Shown here piece after piece: positions 47,001 to 60,929 of a stretch of DNA of 64,000 nt (positions within the stretch are counted from its first letter, which is position 1; each line of letters begins with the position of its first letter). The notes beneath the pieces are model-generated. The model did not search any database and was not told where the DNA came from. It worked only from the letters and a program-made list of their open reading frames with translations. The translations under genes were made by a program, and so were the position numbers. The DNA comes from Ipomoea triloba (Eukaryota > Streptophyta > Magnoliopsida > Solanales > Convolvulaceae): contig NC_044917.1 of the NCBI RefSeq assembly GCF_003576645.1, forward strand, positions 1,086,438 to 1,150,437. The letters are read 5' to 3'.

Positions 47001-50000
47001 TCATGATACTGTTCCTATTCTCTGATCTTGTAATGCTTTCAGTGTCATTACAAGCTTCCCTTTCTGGTTCTCAACCTCTGCATACTTTAGGCTCATGTGA
47101 AGATAGCGTTCACTGATATCTTTCAATTCATCTTCGAGTTGTAATATTTTCTCTTCATTTTCCTTTTCTTTGCCGGACTTTGTGGACTGTCCCTCCGGTT
47201 GCAAACTGAAAGTGATGTTTGTTTGCAGCGTCAGTTTTCAGGCATGTAAACGAAATTTGGAACTTTACTATTAATCTAACACCTTCAATCCTCAAACAAA
47301 TAGTAAGAGAAATCAAATATTGATAGGGCTCTACTGAAGTCCAGGTGAATAATCATGACAGGTTTGCGACCTTACCTCTTAAACTGGGTTTTCTCGTCCT
47401 CAAGCTGGCTTCTTGATGCGCAATCAATTGATGCAATTTGAATGGTTTCGCAGTCGTTGCATTGGCTGGATCCGTCCTGATGTTAGATGAGAGATTTATG
47501 AAATTAATTTGTGCTTCATTGATCTATTGAAGTCATGGAGATAATAAAATAGAGTTGGTAAGGACCTCTGAGAGTTTTAGTTCTTTGCAAGATGCGGTTT
47601 TATCTTTGGCCACAGAATGCGAAGTTGATCGCACAGAATTTTCTTTTCTATTCAATTCTTCTTGGATGGATAGCAGTTCTTTCGAGAGGTAATGTCTCTC
47701 CAACTCAAGCTGTTTTATTTTCCAGCAGAGTTGACTGTTTACCCTTTTGCTTTGACTTAAATCATTCTTCAGCTCAGCATCCATTGCGCATGTTACCTCT
47801 CTTGCAGTTAGATCCCCTTCCAGTCTCAAAACTTTTTCCTCTAGCACAACCTTTCTGAGTCTGCATTCTTCCAGTTCAGTGACTGAATTCTGCATGCCAG
47901 TAAGTTCTTGAATCAACGAAGTCTTGTCAGCCTTTAGCTCTTCATTTTCTCCGCAAATGAGTTGCAAAGAAGCTTCTAACCTCTCATTTTTAAACTTCAT
48001 ATCATTGAGTGAACCTTTAAGTGCCAGGACTTCATCCCGAAGGAAAGCAATTTTCAGTAATTCAATCTTTAGACTGGAATTTGCATCAGCCAGTTGTAGC
48101 CTCTCGCTTTCAGAGAATAGCAGTTTTGACTCAAGATTGTCTATGCTGCATTTAAGATTTGATTCACTAGATATCACATTTTCTAACCACCTTTGTAGCT
48201 TATCAGACTTAGCTTCCAAAACTTCCTGGTTTGTTTTATGAGCATTAAGTTCACCCATGAGCTCATAAACCTTTCTTCCATATTCCATCTGTGTGGTAAC
48301 GAGTTTTACCTCAGTGATCTCCAGATTTTGTTGAATTTCTTGAATAGTTAGTTTCAACATTTTATTTTCTGCAAACAAGGAATGCATCTCATGAGAACCT
48401 TCAGAAGCTTTTCCGTCTTCTCTATCTGAAGGATCAAACATTTGATTGACAAGGTGCAGAGACTTTTGTTGTGGGTACTCAAGTTCACTAAGTTTCTGCT
48501 GACACAGTTGACTCTGCAAGCTCTCTTCAATTACAAGTCTTTCCTTGAATTCTTTGGTCTGGAGAAGGATCTTTTCAATTTCTGAATTCATGATTTTCTC
48601 TTTTGAAGAAGTCTCTTCCAAAATTGAAGAAAGTCTTGCTTCTAAAGATTCTATCTTGCTCAAACAATTGGAGAGAGAATGCTGGTATTTCCTCAATTCT
48701 GCTTCCAGAAGATTGCATTGTACCTTAAGTTCTAATCTTTGCCGCCTTAGTTCTCCATTTAGAATTTGAAGTGAATCACATTCTTCAATCAGACTCTCTG
48801 CAGTAGCTTGTAGCTTTGGATTTGCCTTCTTCAGATACTCACCCTCCTCCTGAGAGTCCAACCATCGTTTTTGCATTTCCATCAGTCTCTGTTTCAATTC
48901 GAGCTCCTGTGACTCCTTTTCCTTCTCTAATTCTCTGATCTTGCCCTGGAGGTTGCAGAGTTGAGTCCCTTTATGCTGCAGCTCCATGCGACTTAATTCC
49001 ATTGCATCTGTCAAATGCCTCAGTTGTGCTTCCAACCCTGATACTCGTTCTGACAACTGCATATTTTCCTTTTCTAATTCAAAAACATAGGACTCTAATT
49101 CTTGTTTCTCATTCTCTAGCTCTAAAATTTTCATTTCTTGAATCTTTTCAGAAATATTTCCCAATATTCTGCCTGTCACTACCATCATATCTTCTCTCAT
49201 AATGTCTGAGGTGATATCATCTTTTTCAGTTTGCACTTTTTCCATATCATTCTCCACCATCCATGCTACCATTTGGTGATCATAAATTTTACTATCCAAG
49301 TCTCTCTGGCAATGGTTTAGGGCTTTTAGGCCTACATCCTCTTCCAAACAGCCAGTTTTCACCTCCAGCATCTTGGAGTTTTTAGTTAACACATTGTTAC
49401 CAATACTTTCATCCTTTACTTCCAGTTCTTTGAAGTTCTTATATCCTTGATGGCTAGAACAAGGATCTTTCTCTGTTGAACATCCATAGTCTGACTTGTC
49501 TTTGATCTCATATGTGTTGTTGACTTCTGTTCTGGCACCATCCTCACTGTACTTATCATTAGTACATGAAACCAATCTAGCCCTCAGCAGCTGGACCAAT
49601 TTGTCGAGCACAGCTTTAGCGTGCTCTTTTTGAGCCATAGGATCTGTACCCCTTGAAATATCTTTATAAAAAGTAGCATTTCTTAACTCGATGTTTACTG
49701 GAGAAAATAGCATATGTTCTACCCCATTCACATTGTGAAATAAAATTTCTAGCTGCTCACATAATGCAGGCACTAAGCTATCAATATCAAATGTTGTCTC
49801 TGGTTCAGAATACCGATTCCTGTCACTAACATCTTTAAGAGTGAAGTTCCTACTGTCAATTTCATCTCTTTGACCTTCTGATGGATTCGCGGTGATTTCA
49901 GTTGCATGTTTATCTGTTTCTTTCACACAACATGCATGGAGTTTTACATTAAGATCACAATCTTTGCATTTGAAAGCTTGAAAGTTGGGCTCCAGACAAG

Positions 50001-53000
50001 TGTGATTTTCTCTTTGGCCACTGCTATGAATTTGTAAGCTGTTTGGGACTTCTTCTTCAATCACTTCCTTCTGTAGAAGCAGGAATTGAAACCCATGTTT
50101 ACTTGTTTCAAAGTCTGAACCACTAAGTGATTCACTTTGAGGACCCTCAAGAGATTTTGAACTTAGGATATCATGGTTTTCAGAAGGATCTTTTCTTGAT
50201 TCTTTAAGTTTGAACAGAAGTTCCAGGTTCTCTTCTGTAAGCTCATTGCATTCTCTCTCAAGCTCCTGAATTGTTTTCTTCAGACTCTCAATTTCTTCAA
50301 TTAAATGCATATTGGGCTTATTTGCTTCCGATTCCTCAGCATTGGAAGATTTGGACTCCAACTCCAAACGACCCTGAGCTCTAAGATCTTGCTCAAGTTC
50401 TATCTCATGAATTTTCTCCTCTTGGGCTTTTTCCTGGCAAATAATAATGTTTTCCAAAGACATATGTGATTCCTGCAAATGCTGAACCTTGAACTCCTGG
50501 CACTGTTTCTCAACTGAAACTGGTTCAGTACTTCTTGGTTGCACATTGTCCTCATCTCTACAACTATTTATAACTCCCATGACATCAGATCTTGAGTTTA
50601 ATGCTAAAAGGTTCTCAATCTCTATTTTCTGCTTTTGAACAGTTTCTTCCATCTCCTGAAGGACAGAAACCAGCTCAACATTGGATTCTTGAGATTTCCT
50701 CAACTGCAAAGACAAATTGCTATTTGATTCTGTCTGAAACTTTAGCTCATCTTCCATTTCCTTTAGGATATTTTCCGTATTTTTCCCCTGGAGATTTAAA
50801 TTCTCAGCAGCTTTTTGTTTTGCAATTGATTCTTCTAAGAGGACCTCCAGATGCTTGATATTCTGCATCAATCTATTGGACTCCGTGTGTGCTGTGGAAA
50901 GTTCCATCTCCATATCTGCAATGTGCTGTGATTGATTGGCAAACTCCTTTCTTAAAGTTTCCATCTTTACCATTAATCTTCGGGCATTTAGTTCCCACAT
51001 CCTAGCTTCAGCCTTAAGTTCTTCAATGTTTGCATCTTCACCTTGTGCAGCATCTGGTATTGATGTTCTGGTAATATGCAGTGAACACTGTCCTATTCCC
51101 TCTTCTGTGTATTCAGGATGCTTTTCCTGACTTGATATAGACAATTTGTTTGGAGAATTACTTGATTTGGGAGAACCATAAGAGCAAGAACTCCAGGGTG
51201 CACTGCCTCCGGATTCAGTTGATTCTAGTCTTCCAATGGCGTTGTTAACTACTGCACTTGAGTTACTTGCAGAGGAAAGACTATCCCGGCCCAATGAATC
51301 CTCCATCGAAGGCAGGGAATGGTTCCTTTCCTGTTGGAATAAAAGAGCTTAGACAGCAATGCAAATAAACAAAATTTAAGGGAAAATGTATATGCGAGAG
51401 GGAAGTAGGGAAGGAAATGTGAATAAGGCATTAAGAAAAATTACTATAAGAATCAAATGCTGAATTCAATATTATCACGCAATGATACTTTCTTTTAAAT
51501 TCGTTTTTATGTGGGACTGTATCTATGAGTCAATCACTCAATCTAGATTGATCTAATGCTCTTTTGTAAAGTTTATAATCGGGATACCTCTGATTTGTTG
51601 TCAATACCATTGCATACAGAATTCTCCTCTTCATTATATGCAGCAGTGCTGTTCCGCTCATCACCCCTGAAAAAGTGAAAATTAAGACTCAACTTTTTCA
51701 CAAAAAGCATGAGAGGAAGAAAGAAGTTGGCGAATGGAACAAATTCAACTTCGAATTTAGCATGGAACCTGAAACTTGTTCTTGGTGTTAGACACTTGAT
51801 TTCAAACTGCAGAAAAAATAAAATAAATAACGAGGTGATATTTTGTTTAGCAAGTCAAACTCTTTGAAGATCATAGTACTATGGTAACCCCCATCCCCTT
51901 CTTCTACCGCCAAAGATCAAATGCATTTAGAAAAAAATACATTTAATGATTGTATAAAACCATAAAAGAGATTCAAGGGACTCAAAATTGGCTGAGAAAA
52001 GTACTATTTGGAAATCAGAATACATACTGGCACAGTGGCATTAGACTTAGTTGCTATCAAACTTCAAGAAGCAGTAGAAGAGCTCACATTTAAAACTGTC
52101 CCTTTATTGCATTTTTGCAAGGGTAATGAAACAGGAATAGAAGCTTCTGAATTCTTGTAGTGCCCAACATTAACTGTAACCTCTCCAAGGATACCAGCTC
52201 TAGAGGATCCCTAATTATAAAAAAAAAAAAACCTCTGTTAGTGATAATGACAAACAAGTATCAAGTAAACCATGGAAGAATTTTTTTTTTTCCCAGTTTA
52301 AAGTTGATTTAAACCAATAATATATGGATTGCAATTTTTATTGAAATCAGTGTATGTACCAGACCATGGAAACAAGAAACTTGAAATGATCAAGGCCATT
52401 TGAGGCATAATTTTCTGGACTCCATAAAGATTCTGTCCATTGGCAAGTTCCATTGTTTACTGATGCTTTCCCTAATTTACTGATAGTTTTCCCTGCTTCA
52501 ACAGAGATAAGAGACACAGAAAGCTTGTCCCATCCTTTAGGTACCTGCAAGAGCAAAGTCAAAACAGTCCAAATCATAGTGACAACAGACTTCAAACCGA
52601 GGGATAAATATTACAGAATTACATGTAACAGATTTTTTGGTATACATTTAATGAACAGGTCATGCTCCATGATTTATATTTGTGATGGTGATCTTATAGA
52701 AATATTGGCAGTATGGAAAAGTAATCTGAACCTTCACTATATTTTACTCTTTTCACTTGTATGAAGATACCATTAAACTATAGTTTGCTTGAGTTACCTC
52801 AACATTGCAGTTTATGTAAATAAGAAAGTCTTCATCACCCAACAATGGTTAATCCAAATTAAGAAATCCTTCACATAAACAAGGCATAGGTTGAGGTTGA
52901 TCCTAAGCAAAATTCATGCTACGTTACTACATCAAATGTTGGATTGCGTATTTGCTTCAGAAGACTTCAATCCAATGGAAAGGCCCCTCACAACAGTTCA

Positions 53001-53926
53001 AACAGCCTTTTGGAGCAACAGTAATCTGACTCTTTGATCACACAATTTTAGGCAAGATAGACATATATCTCAATCATACAATACTTATTCCCCTCCCTTT
53101 TTTCATGGAAAAACACTGTTCTTTTTTCTTAAGGAGACATTAGGTGAACATTGTTAACCTCTCAGTAACTTTATCACAGCCTAGGTGCATAAGACTGAAT
53201 AAGGATCTATTTTGTGCACTTTATTTAGGACAGTTGGGAAATATCTACAGGCAAACAATTTAAAAGAAAAAAAAAAAAGCATTCTTATACATGTATTTGC
53301 TGCTTTCAGCAATTTCAAATTTTAGAAGAAACAATCCATCAAGATTCAGACTAACATTCAGACTAACATTTAATGCTTGAAGTTTCCCATCATGGAGCAG
53401 TATCTTAATGCTTTGCAAAATTATGAGCATGAATTTCAACAGTACACTAAACGAAGTGCAGTGATCATTATTAGCAGCCACTACGAGTACAAAATAAAAT
53501 ATCGAGAAGATAAGGGCCATCCTATCATGTTACAGAGCATTAATGATCTCAACAACACAAGTGCATACGAACACTTTTATCAGAACAAGCTAACTTAATG
53601 CAAGCTAATTTAATGCAAAATCACCCCCAAAAAAAAAATGCAACTAAAAACGGTATAAACAAACAATTTATACATGTTAAAAACCACTAATTGCAAATAA
53701 ATCAGTAAAAACAGTCTAAAGAGCTTCAATAGCAGGATCACGAGCGGAATTTGTAATATCTTTGTGCAAATAACCTGTCTAGCTAGGTACTCGGTACTCG
53801 TACATACACACACACACACACGTTATAATATGTTACCTTAAGAGCTTGAATGTTGGAGAAGATGAAACCGAATTTATCGCCGGAATTGTCAGAGGCGGAC
53901 GACTTGTGTCTGCGCAGTTTGAACAT
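47001..53926 (-). CDS. NT-type C2 domain / long coiled-coil protein (myosin-heavy-chain-related)
   Basis: Eight exons: 53926-53837, 52544-52365, 52210-52088, 51806-51769, 51666-51588, 51330-47566, 47476-47376 and 47205-47001, giving 1526 residues. The N-terminal region (about 1-150) is an NT-C2 (EEIG1/EHBP1-type) membrane-associating domain: MFKLRRHKSS, then VPKGWDKLSVSLISVE, GTCQWTESLW, FKFLVSMGSSRAGILGE and CLTPRTSFR. A Ser-rich linker (about 179-265, SSCSYGSPKSSNSPNK) leads into a coiled coil of more than 1200 residues rich in Glu, Leu and Lys, almost all in one 3.8-kb exon. Plant proteins of this shape are annotated as myosin-heavy-chain-related or sporulation-specific-15-like, but they have no motor domain; their roles are poorly known and are probably tethering or scaffolding at membranes. 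The donor of exon 2 is set by homology (ATG|GTCTGG); a GTACAT 5 bases further would break the frame. Confidence 0.88.
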
Positions 53927-55218
53927 TCTCTCTCTCTCAATTGCTCAATACGGACGTATACGTATATACATACATACATACATACATGCATACATACAAG
54001 CACAGACAGACAGTATTACACAGAGAATGCGTATTCTGAGTTTGCGAGGCGAAGATTAGAGACTCAGAGATAGAGATTAGGGAGTGAAGAGGACGGCAGT
54101 GAATATCGCAACGGCAGGTGACGGTGGAGCGAGTAGTTGGAGTGACTGGAGTAGTTGCTGACCTGGCGTTTTTGGCGGCTTTTTACTTAACCGCATTTGT
54201 CGACCTTTCTCGTGGTGACACCCTTGTATTTTGTCCTATTTCTATTTTCGCCCACATTAACTAGAGTAAATTTCCATTCAAGAGCCGTTGCTGGAGGTAA
54301 ATCATGATCGTGAGTAGTCCTGTCAGTCTCTGCCTCTCTGGGTTCCTTCCCTATCTATATAGAAAGAGTTTTTATATCCTCTGATCAGTTAAGATTTTCT
54401 AATGACCTAATTAGAACAAAATTTTAAAGTAATCAGTTGAATTAATGAGATAGCCTCAATAGGGATTATATTTTTTCTTTTTTACCGTTTTACAAGAAAG
54501 TTTGCAACTGTTATGTACATTTTAAGTGAAGTCCGTTTTATAACCCTAACCAAATTTACTATTAGAGAAGTTGCACTCACAAATAAAGTTAATTTATCGG
54601 TTTATGAATGCGGACGTGCGAAAAGACAAAAATGGGGGGTCGTAAAGTCACGAGGAGATTTCAGCAATTTTTGACTTTTGAAGGGTCTTATGTATCTTAT
54701 GTGGGTGATGACAAAGTCCAGGTGATAAAGTAATTACCACTATAAAAGGGAATCAGTTTCCATCTGTCGAGAATCTCTCCTTGGGCCACTCCCTGTCGCA
54801 TATAAGGATATTGTTAGTGTTTAGTTCAGGAAATATGTTCAGACAATACAATAATCTTACATGATAGAAATTAGGACAACAAGATTTTCACTAATATGAT
54901 AAAAGATGAATTACAAAATAAATTTAGAAATCTCAAATCCCTTAAGGAGGCTTTATATTTTCTTTAAACTAAAAATAAAATATTGATAACTTAAAATATT
55001 TATGAACTAAGTCCGAGCTTATTATTTGGCAAGAGTAACAATCCATGGGCTAAATGAGTACAACTACATTGAGCATAGATCAAGTTGAATCCCTAAGTTA
55101 CATCATTTTTGTTAATTTTATAATCTTTTTTTTAATCAAAATTTTAATAATTGAATTCTTTCATTCCCACCAACAAATATACTAACTATACGAGCAGTCA
55201 ACATATCATTTGTCCTGT
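53927..55218. other. Intergenic between coiled-coil and dioxygenase genes
   Basis: This holds the promoter and 5' leader of the coiled-coil gene (minus strand), including a (TACA)n microsatellite at about 53964-53998 and GC-richer sequence to about 54190. No additional gene seen. Confidence 0.5.
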
Positions 55219-57242
55219 CTAAAATAACTTCATGGAATCTAAGAAGTTTTTGCTCTTGTGTTCACGAGACGAAATATATTGAAGGAAAGTGGCGAAGTCG
55301 GTGTCCCTGTAACGCCTGGGGTTGGCCTGGTCGATAAGCCTTGGGGAAGGGCGAATGAGTGTGCTAAAGGGTAGGCTGTGCAGTGAAGCCACTGAGATTC
55401 TTGATCTTGAAGAGTTGGCAACCACCCTATGCAGCACACTCTTGTATCTTCCATTGCTAAATATCTGTCAATCAGAGGAGAATGGAAAAATTAGCACATG
55501 TATGTTGTACCACAACATATATATAATATATATCGTGTGCATGTACCACAATCCCAACCAAATTGTACGCTAATTAACTTGATAATTATAATTTTGCAAG
55601 TTTAATTCTGGTCAAAAGTGACCTATTAGTTTTCGTGGTTTGAGCATACTATGCACATCCTAGCATAGTTTAACTCCTTGTGATCATTTGTCGGCTAAGA
55701 TCACAAGGCGATGTCAAGTAGTGGCTATAAGTTTTTCTCATTATTCAAAAAAACAGCCTGCATATATGTAGGCCGAGGCGGCAACAATGTCACTAATTTG
55801 ACTTTCAGTGGGCTGATTAGCTATAAACAACCTATGTTGTTTAGGATTATAAGACAAATTTTATATAATACACGTTCACATATGACAATCTAGGACTTGT
55901 CACTGTACTCAAAGAAATATAATGTAGTAGGTGTATGTATATAGTGTGACAATTTCAGTCAAGTTAGTCGGAGCTTAGGTAGCAAACCTCGAGATGGTCT
56001 CCGACATTGACAACGAAGGAGTTGGGGATTGGGTGAACGGTCTCCCATCGGCCGTCGTGAATGATCTCCAAACCCTTCACTTCATCCTGCAACAGAAGCG
56101 TGAGCAGTCCGTAGTCGGAGTGCGGCGGCATGCCCAGCGTCAGCTCTGGCTCCGGGCATGCCGGGTAGCAATTCACCACTAAAAGTTGGCTCCCTTCTTC
56201 AAACTCTTCAAACCCAATTTCGCCGCCACTCTCATTTTCTCCATACTTACTCGCCTCCTCCTTCACTATTCCCAGGCTCTCCAGAATCGCCTCAATCAAC
56301 ATCAAGTACAGTAGTCTCGTCTGCTTTGAGTAAATCGCCGCCGCCTCCCTATTTAAACACACACAAATTAACCTTGAATAACTGTACTGTTTTAATGTGT
56401 TTCCTTTCAGCTAAAAGATTGTAACTTTTATATTATATGATTAATGTACCGGAGACCGGGAGGGGAAGTTGGCCAGGATTGGAAGAACTGTGACAGGGGA
56501 CTACAGTTCAGCTTGAGGAAATCTCTCCAGCAAAACACTCCATCTTTGTTCTGGTTAAAGCTCGTGCCGCACCGGACCGGCGAATGCATGTCGCCGGACA
56601 TGTACTGTGCTCTTTTCTCAAACGGAAGGTGGAAGAACCTTCTGCCGGCGTCGATCATGCGGCGGATTGTGTCGCTCTCTATGCCATGATTTATCACCTG
56701 CAACAACAAATGACTATATATATTAAGATGTTGTGAACTGGAGCATGTGCTCTATTGTAACTAAAAGTCTAAGCTGATAGTTGGATTGCACATTTATGTT
56801 TATATATTATATATGCTCAACATTGTGCTACAAAAGATCTTACAGCTTCAGTGTGTGAGAATTAGTTTATTCCTCTACTATACCAAAGTGTGGGTATTTA
56901 GAGAGGGAAATTTGACTTTTTTGTGGGCAAATTATAGAATTATATATTCATATTGTATAGTACCTGGAAAAATCCATATTCCTTGCAAGCTTTGGCTATG
57001 GAGTTGACGACATGGGATCTGTTGGGGCCGAGGAGTTGAGCAAAATCGACGAGTGGCAAGTTGAGGTTTGGGTTTGGGTGTGGTTCATCGTCTATCCTAA
57101 AATTTGGTCGGTCTCCGACCGGGAATATGTATTTTTTGGGGACTCTAGTGATCCTACTGTCGCACAAATTCTTCACTCCTTTAAGGTATATACTGTCGTC
57201 GTCTTCTTCCCGGGTTGTTTCGAAGCTCATTGCAGGTGCCAT
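55219..57242 (-). CDS. GIM2: 2-oxoglutarate/Fe(II)-dependent dioxygenase, GIM2-like (DOXC class)
   Basis: Four exons: 57242-56964, 56697-56450, 56348-55988 and 55464-55219, giving 377 residues. The N-terminal DIOX_N region has [33 protein letters not shown] and [13 protein letters not shown]. The catalytic jelly roll has iron ligands His252 and Asp254 (PPHSDYG) and His308 (SVLHRV), and the 2-oxoglutarate-binding Arg318-x-Ser320 (RIS). All are intact, so it should be active. The closest family member I recognise is Arabidopsis At2g36690 (GIM2), linked to germination and gibberellin/abscisic-acid balance, which shares the KGVKHLCDSG-like start and the [16 protein letters not shown] block. DMR6-type and LBO1-type dioxygenases are more distant. 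The true substrate cannot be read from sequence. A TATA box is present upstream. Confidence 0.9.
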
Positions 57243-57307
57243 GTAAGAAATAATATTGATAATTATTTGAGCTATGATGTATATATTTATGATGAGAGAG
57301 TGAGTGG

Positions 57308-57316
57308 TATTTATAG
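57308..57316 (-). promoter_or_regulatory. TATA box of the dioxygenase gene
   Basis: CTATAAATA on the minus strand, 66-74 bp upstream of the start codon. It is the best TATA match near this gene and predicts a leader of about 35-45 bases. Confidence 0.65.
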
Positions 57317-60300
57317 GAGGAAAAGAATGGGATGGGAGTTATTAGGTGTGCTGCATTATGGACTGTTTCTATTCAATCTGTACTGTTTATGTATGTGTTC
57401 CATTCTACTCCATGCATATCACAGGTTCACAGAGACAAAGCCCTTGACTTGGTTCAGTCAACCAAGACTGCTTTTTATATAAACATTTATTCACCTGTGG
57501 CCCCTTTCTGCAGAGTGTATGTCGACATAACATTTTTGAAAAATAATACTCATGAAATTTTCTACTCCCTTACTCAAAATTTGAATGTAAATATTTTTCT
57601 TTTAAAATCACAAGATGAAAGTAACTTATCATTGTTTGTCATATCATGGAATATGAGTGACTGTGTAGAGATTCATAAATACATATAGTATAGCTCATAT
57701 TTTTTATTTTCTTTTTTACAATTGCTATGGAATTAATTTAACAGTAGATTTATTTATTCACTTTCTTGATTTAAGTCTGATCAATTAATTTATCTTATTG
57801 TAACTTTTTATCAATAAAGGTCATAAAAACATGTTTTACTCATAGGACATATTCAAAAGTCATGTTTCATCCACTCAAACACTCCTTTTCCCCTACTAAG
57901 CTAGCTAGTTTTCACTTTTTTAAAATATGATCAATAAGGACACATGTAGAAACTCTCAAATATTTATAGTTTTTATAGGTAATAAATGAATTGAGAATGT
58001 TTGCGTCTATTAGCAGAAAAAAAAAAAAAAAAAAAACTTCTCTAGGAAACAAGTTGGGTATTTTTTTTTTTTTTAGAGATAAAACAAGTTGGGTATTTAA
58101 TTATGCTAAATAAACATAAAGTCATAAAGCTTATTCTATAATTATATTTTATAAATGAAGTCAAAAAGGCCATCCATTTTATTTAAGGTTACCCAGTTAA
58201 CTTTAAACCTTATTTAATTTACTTAAAAATTACTCCCTAGTCCGTACCAACTTGAATCTCATCATTCATGACATGAAGGGGCAAGGAGCTTTAATTTAGG
58301 CATGGAAAATGATATATTTCTGACTTGATGCATTGTGATTAATCGGCTACCAAAGTAAATTATTACTCCGTATTTAATTGTATTATTAATCAATCATAAT
58401 ACTTTAGGTCAAAAGATAACTTTATTATATGGTGACGAGGAAAACATGCTCATTATTATTTTTTTGATCAACGAGAAAAATCCGTAGTCATTACCGTTGG
58501 TATACATTGGTAAACCCCGCATTATAATCCTAGTCAACAAAGGACCACAAAGAAGTGAATTAGCTTAGGCCGTTAATGGGTGCCCATTAATGGCGGCTCA
58601 AGCTAAGAAGGTCAATCTGTCGTTTTTGCTGGGAGTCAAACTTGTAATCTTGTGTGATTTTGTGTATGAGGTTCCACATAGGAGAGGTAAAGCACATTAA
58701 AAAAAATTCAATGCAACGTGCTCAACTGAGAGAGTGTTGACAATAATTGAACTGGTGACCTTTACGTAAATAGACACATAAAATAAAAGGGAAGAAGTAT
58801 ACAAAATGAATCTATTTCACATTTTCATGTTATAAATTGATAATTGTACATAATAACGTAATGAGCTAGTTGAATACTGATTTGATATTGACATTGGCAT
58901 TCTGGTTTCCCATTATGGTCATAAACCAGGTGCCACTACTTGTTTTTATTCAAACTGTGTTGACTACAACTTATGATACATACAAGTTTGTTATAACTTA
59001 ATTAATTAATTTCCTCGCGGAACATGTTCAATTGGCCAATCAATCAACGCAAAATTCTTACTTTCATCAGCAACAATTCAGCAGTTCAACTCCCGTTAAA
59101 AAACTTAAACTCAGCGGTAGAGTTAATCAATTAGTGTAAAAACAGCCTCTTATACACAGAAGTGTACAAACTACATGTTGGGAACTTAGAATTATATATC
59201 AAGAATTCAATGTTTGGTCGAATTGGAAGTAGGGGTTCAGATAATGTGTACGTTCTGTGTGGTTAGGGGATTGATTCAAAGGCTTGTCCTGTATATATTC
59301 TCGATTCATTGCATATTTGCATATATATGTAAGTGTCCATCAACATCCTTACCCTACACCTTATTTAACTCATTCACAACATTAATCATTAATTATCCTG
59401 CCAGACAACTTTGAATACATATACTTCACACTTCACACTATATATGGCTTAAAGAAGTTTCTAGATTTTTATATGTTATGGCTGGCAAAATCAACTAATT
59501 CACACACATATTAAATGTCGCACATTGCGCATTTGAATAAATTTTGAATGAGAAAAAAGTAATAAATTTATAAAGAGAAAAAAAGAATGAAAATTAAATA
59601 AAATGTCATAAATAAAGAAGAAATGTAAAGTCTGAAAGAATTTTTAAACGTACAAATTATTATAGTTAACGACACTAACAACTTAAAAAAGAAGGATAAA
59701 CACATATTAAGGCACTAAACATCATCTTCTTCAACAAGCTAAGTCATCTCCACCTAGTTTGACGTTAGTCTTTGTGATCTAGTATAGCGGTATATTTTGG
59801 CGTTCTGGCCTTATGGTTTGCCACTTTTCAACTGTGTTTCTCATACCGACCTTGGTTGAGCGGTTTGAGTTTGAATTATTGTAACTCAGTTACTATGTTC
59901 TATGGATCATGATGACTATGTGAATATAATATTATCATTTCTTTGTTATTTTCTCATATTATTTTAATCCATTAAAAATCATGAGATATAACCATCAAAT
60001 ATTATATAAAAAGAGATATATTTGCCATGCAGTTGACTTCATAATGAGAGCACCATAAGCAGCAATCATCGGCGAGCTTAAGTCTGACTTTTACAAAGTC
60101 AACCCACAGCACGCAGCTTTAATTAGCATATAAATGATGATCAATATAAATTAAAAGTTGACTTTGGATTATGGTTAATTGGTTGAAGTTCTGTGCAGAA
60201 GTCAACCCAAAGCAGCTTTAATTAGCATATAATGCATACTTTTGACATTTTATGTTTAATACAACTTAAAAAATGCTATATTGTTGTACTTATAGAAACT

Positions 60301-60481
60301 TTTAATGTGTTTGATCAACACCGTGTCAATTAGGTCTAACACAAAAAAGTTATATAATGTGCATGTATACTTTATGAATTGTATCCATTTCAAATTGACT
60401 TCTTTTTTTTTTTTTTTTTGAAAAATCAAATTGACATCTTAACATTTCTGTATATACAAATAGAGAGTTTATGGCAAATTA
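57317..60481. other. Intergenic, no gene seen
   Basis: AT-rich DNA upstream of the dioxygenase gene. A-tracts lie at 58018-58036, and a direct repeat is listed separately. Nothing coding recognised. Confidence 0.45.
60096..60232. repeat. Direct repeat 'aagtcaaccca...cagctttaattagcatata'
   Basis: The same roughly 33-base phrase occurs at about 60096-60132 and again at 60199-60232, separated by about 66 bases. The first copy has a small internal insertion. Confidence 0.7.
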
Positions 60482-60617
60482 TTTTGTAGATCCGGATCTA
60501 CCTTGTAAGGTGAGTTTGAATTTAAAATACACAATTTACATATTAAATGTTCGTAATTTACATACTGAATATTCACAATTTAAATTGTAAATATTCAGTA
60601 TGTAAATTATGACGGGT
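60482..60617. repeat. Short member of the CCTTGCAAGGTG repeat family
   Basis: It opens 'gtagatccggatctacc' 'ttgtaaggtg' and includes 'acaatttacatactgaat' and the palindrome 'cacaatttaaattgtaaat' 'attcagtatgtaaatta'. It parallels 43281-43395 along its whole length. Confidence 0.6.
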
Positions 60618-60929
60618 TTATAGCATATTGAGAATTTATCGTAAAAATGGGATGCACAGTTGAAGTCATTTAGACTACTTTAGTATTGTCTGAGATAATA
60701 TTTGAATTTTGAACTAAATTATCTTGTTTGGGCCAATGAAAACCCAATAAACCAAGCGCCAGTGTATTGTGAAACCCAAAAGATTAGGCCAGAACTTCAA
60801 CAAGCCCATTACTATTTGTAAGCCCTCTAGCCCACTTGCAACCCGGTACACGTGATAAATGCAATGCCCATCTTTAACCCAATAAATCTAAGTTCAATAC
60901 TTATAACGGGACCAGGCAATAGTTAATGC

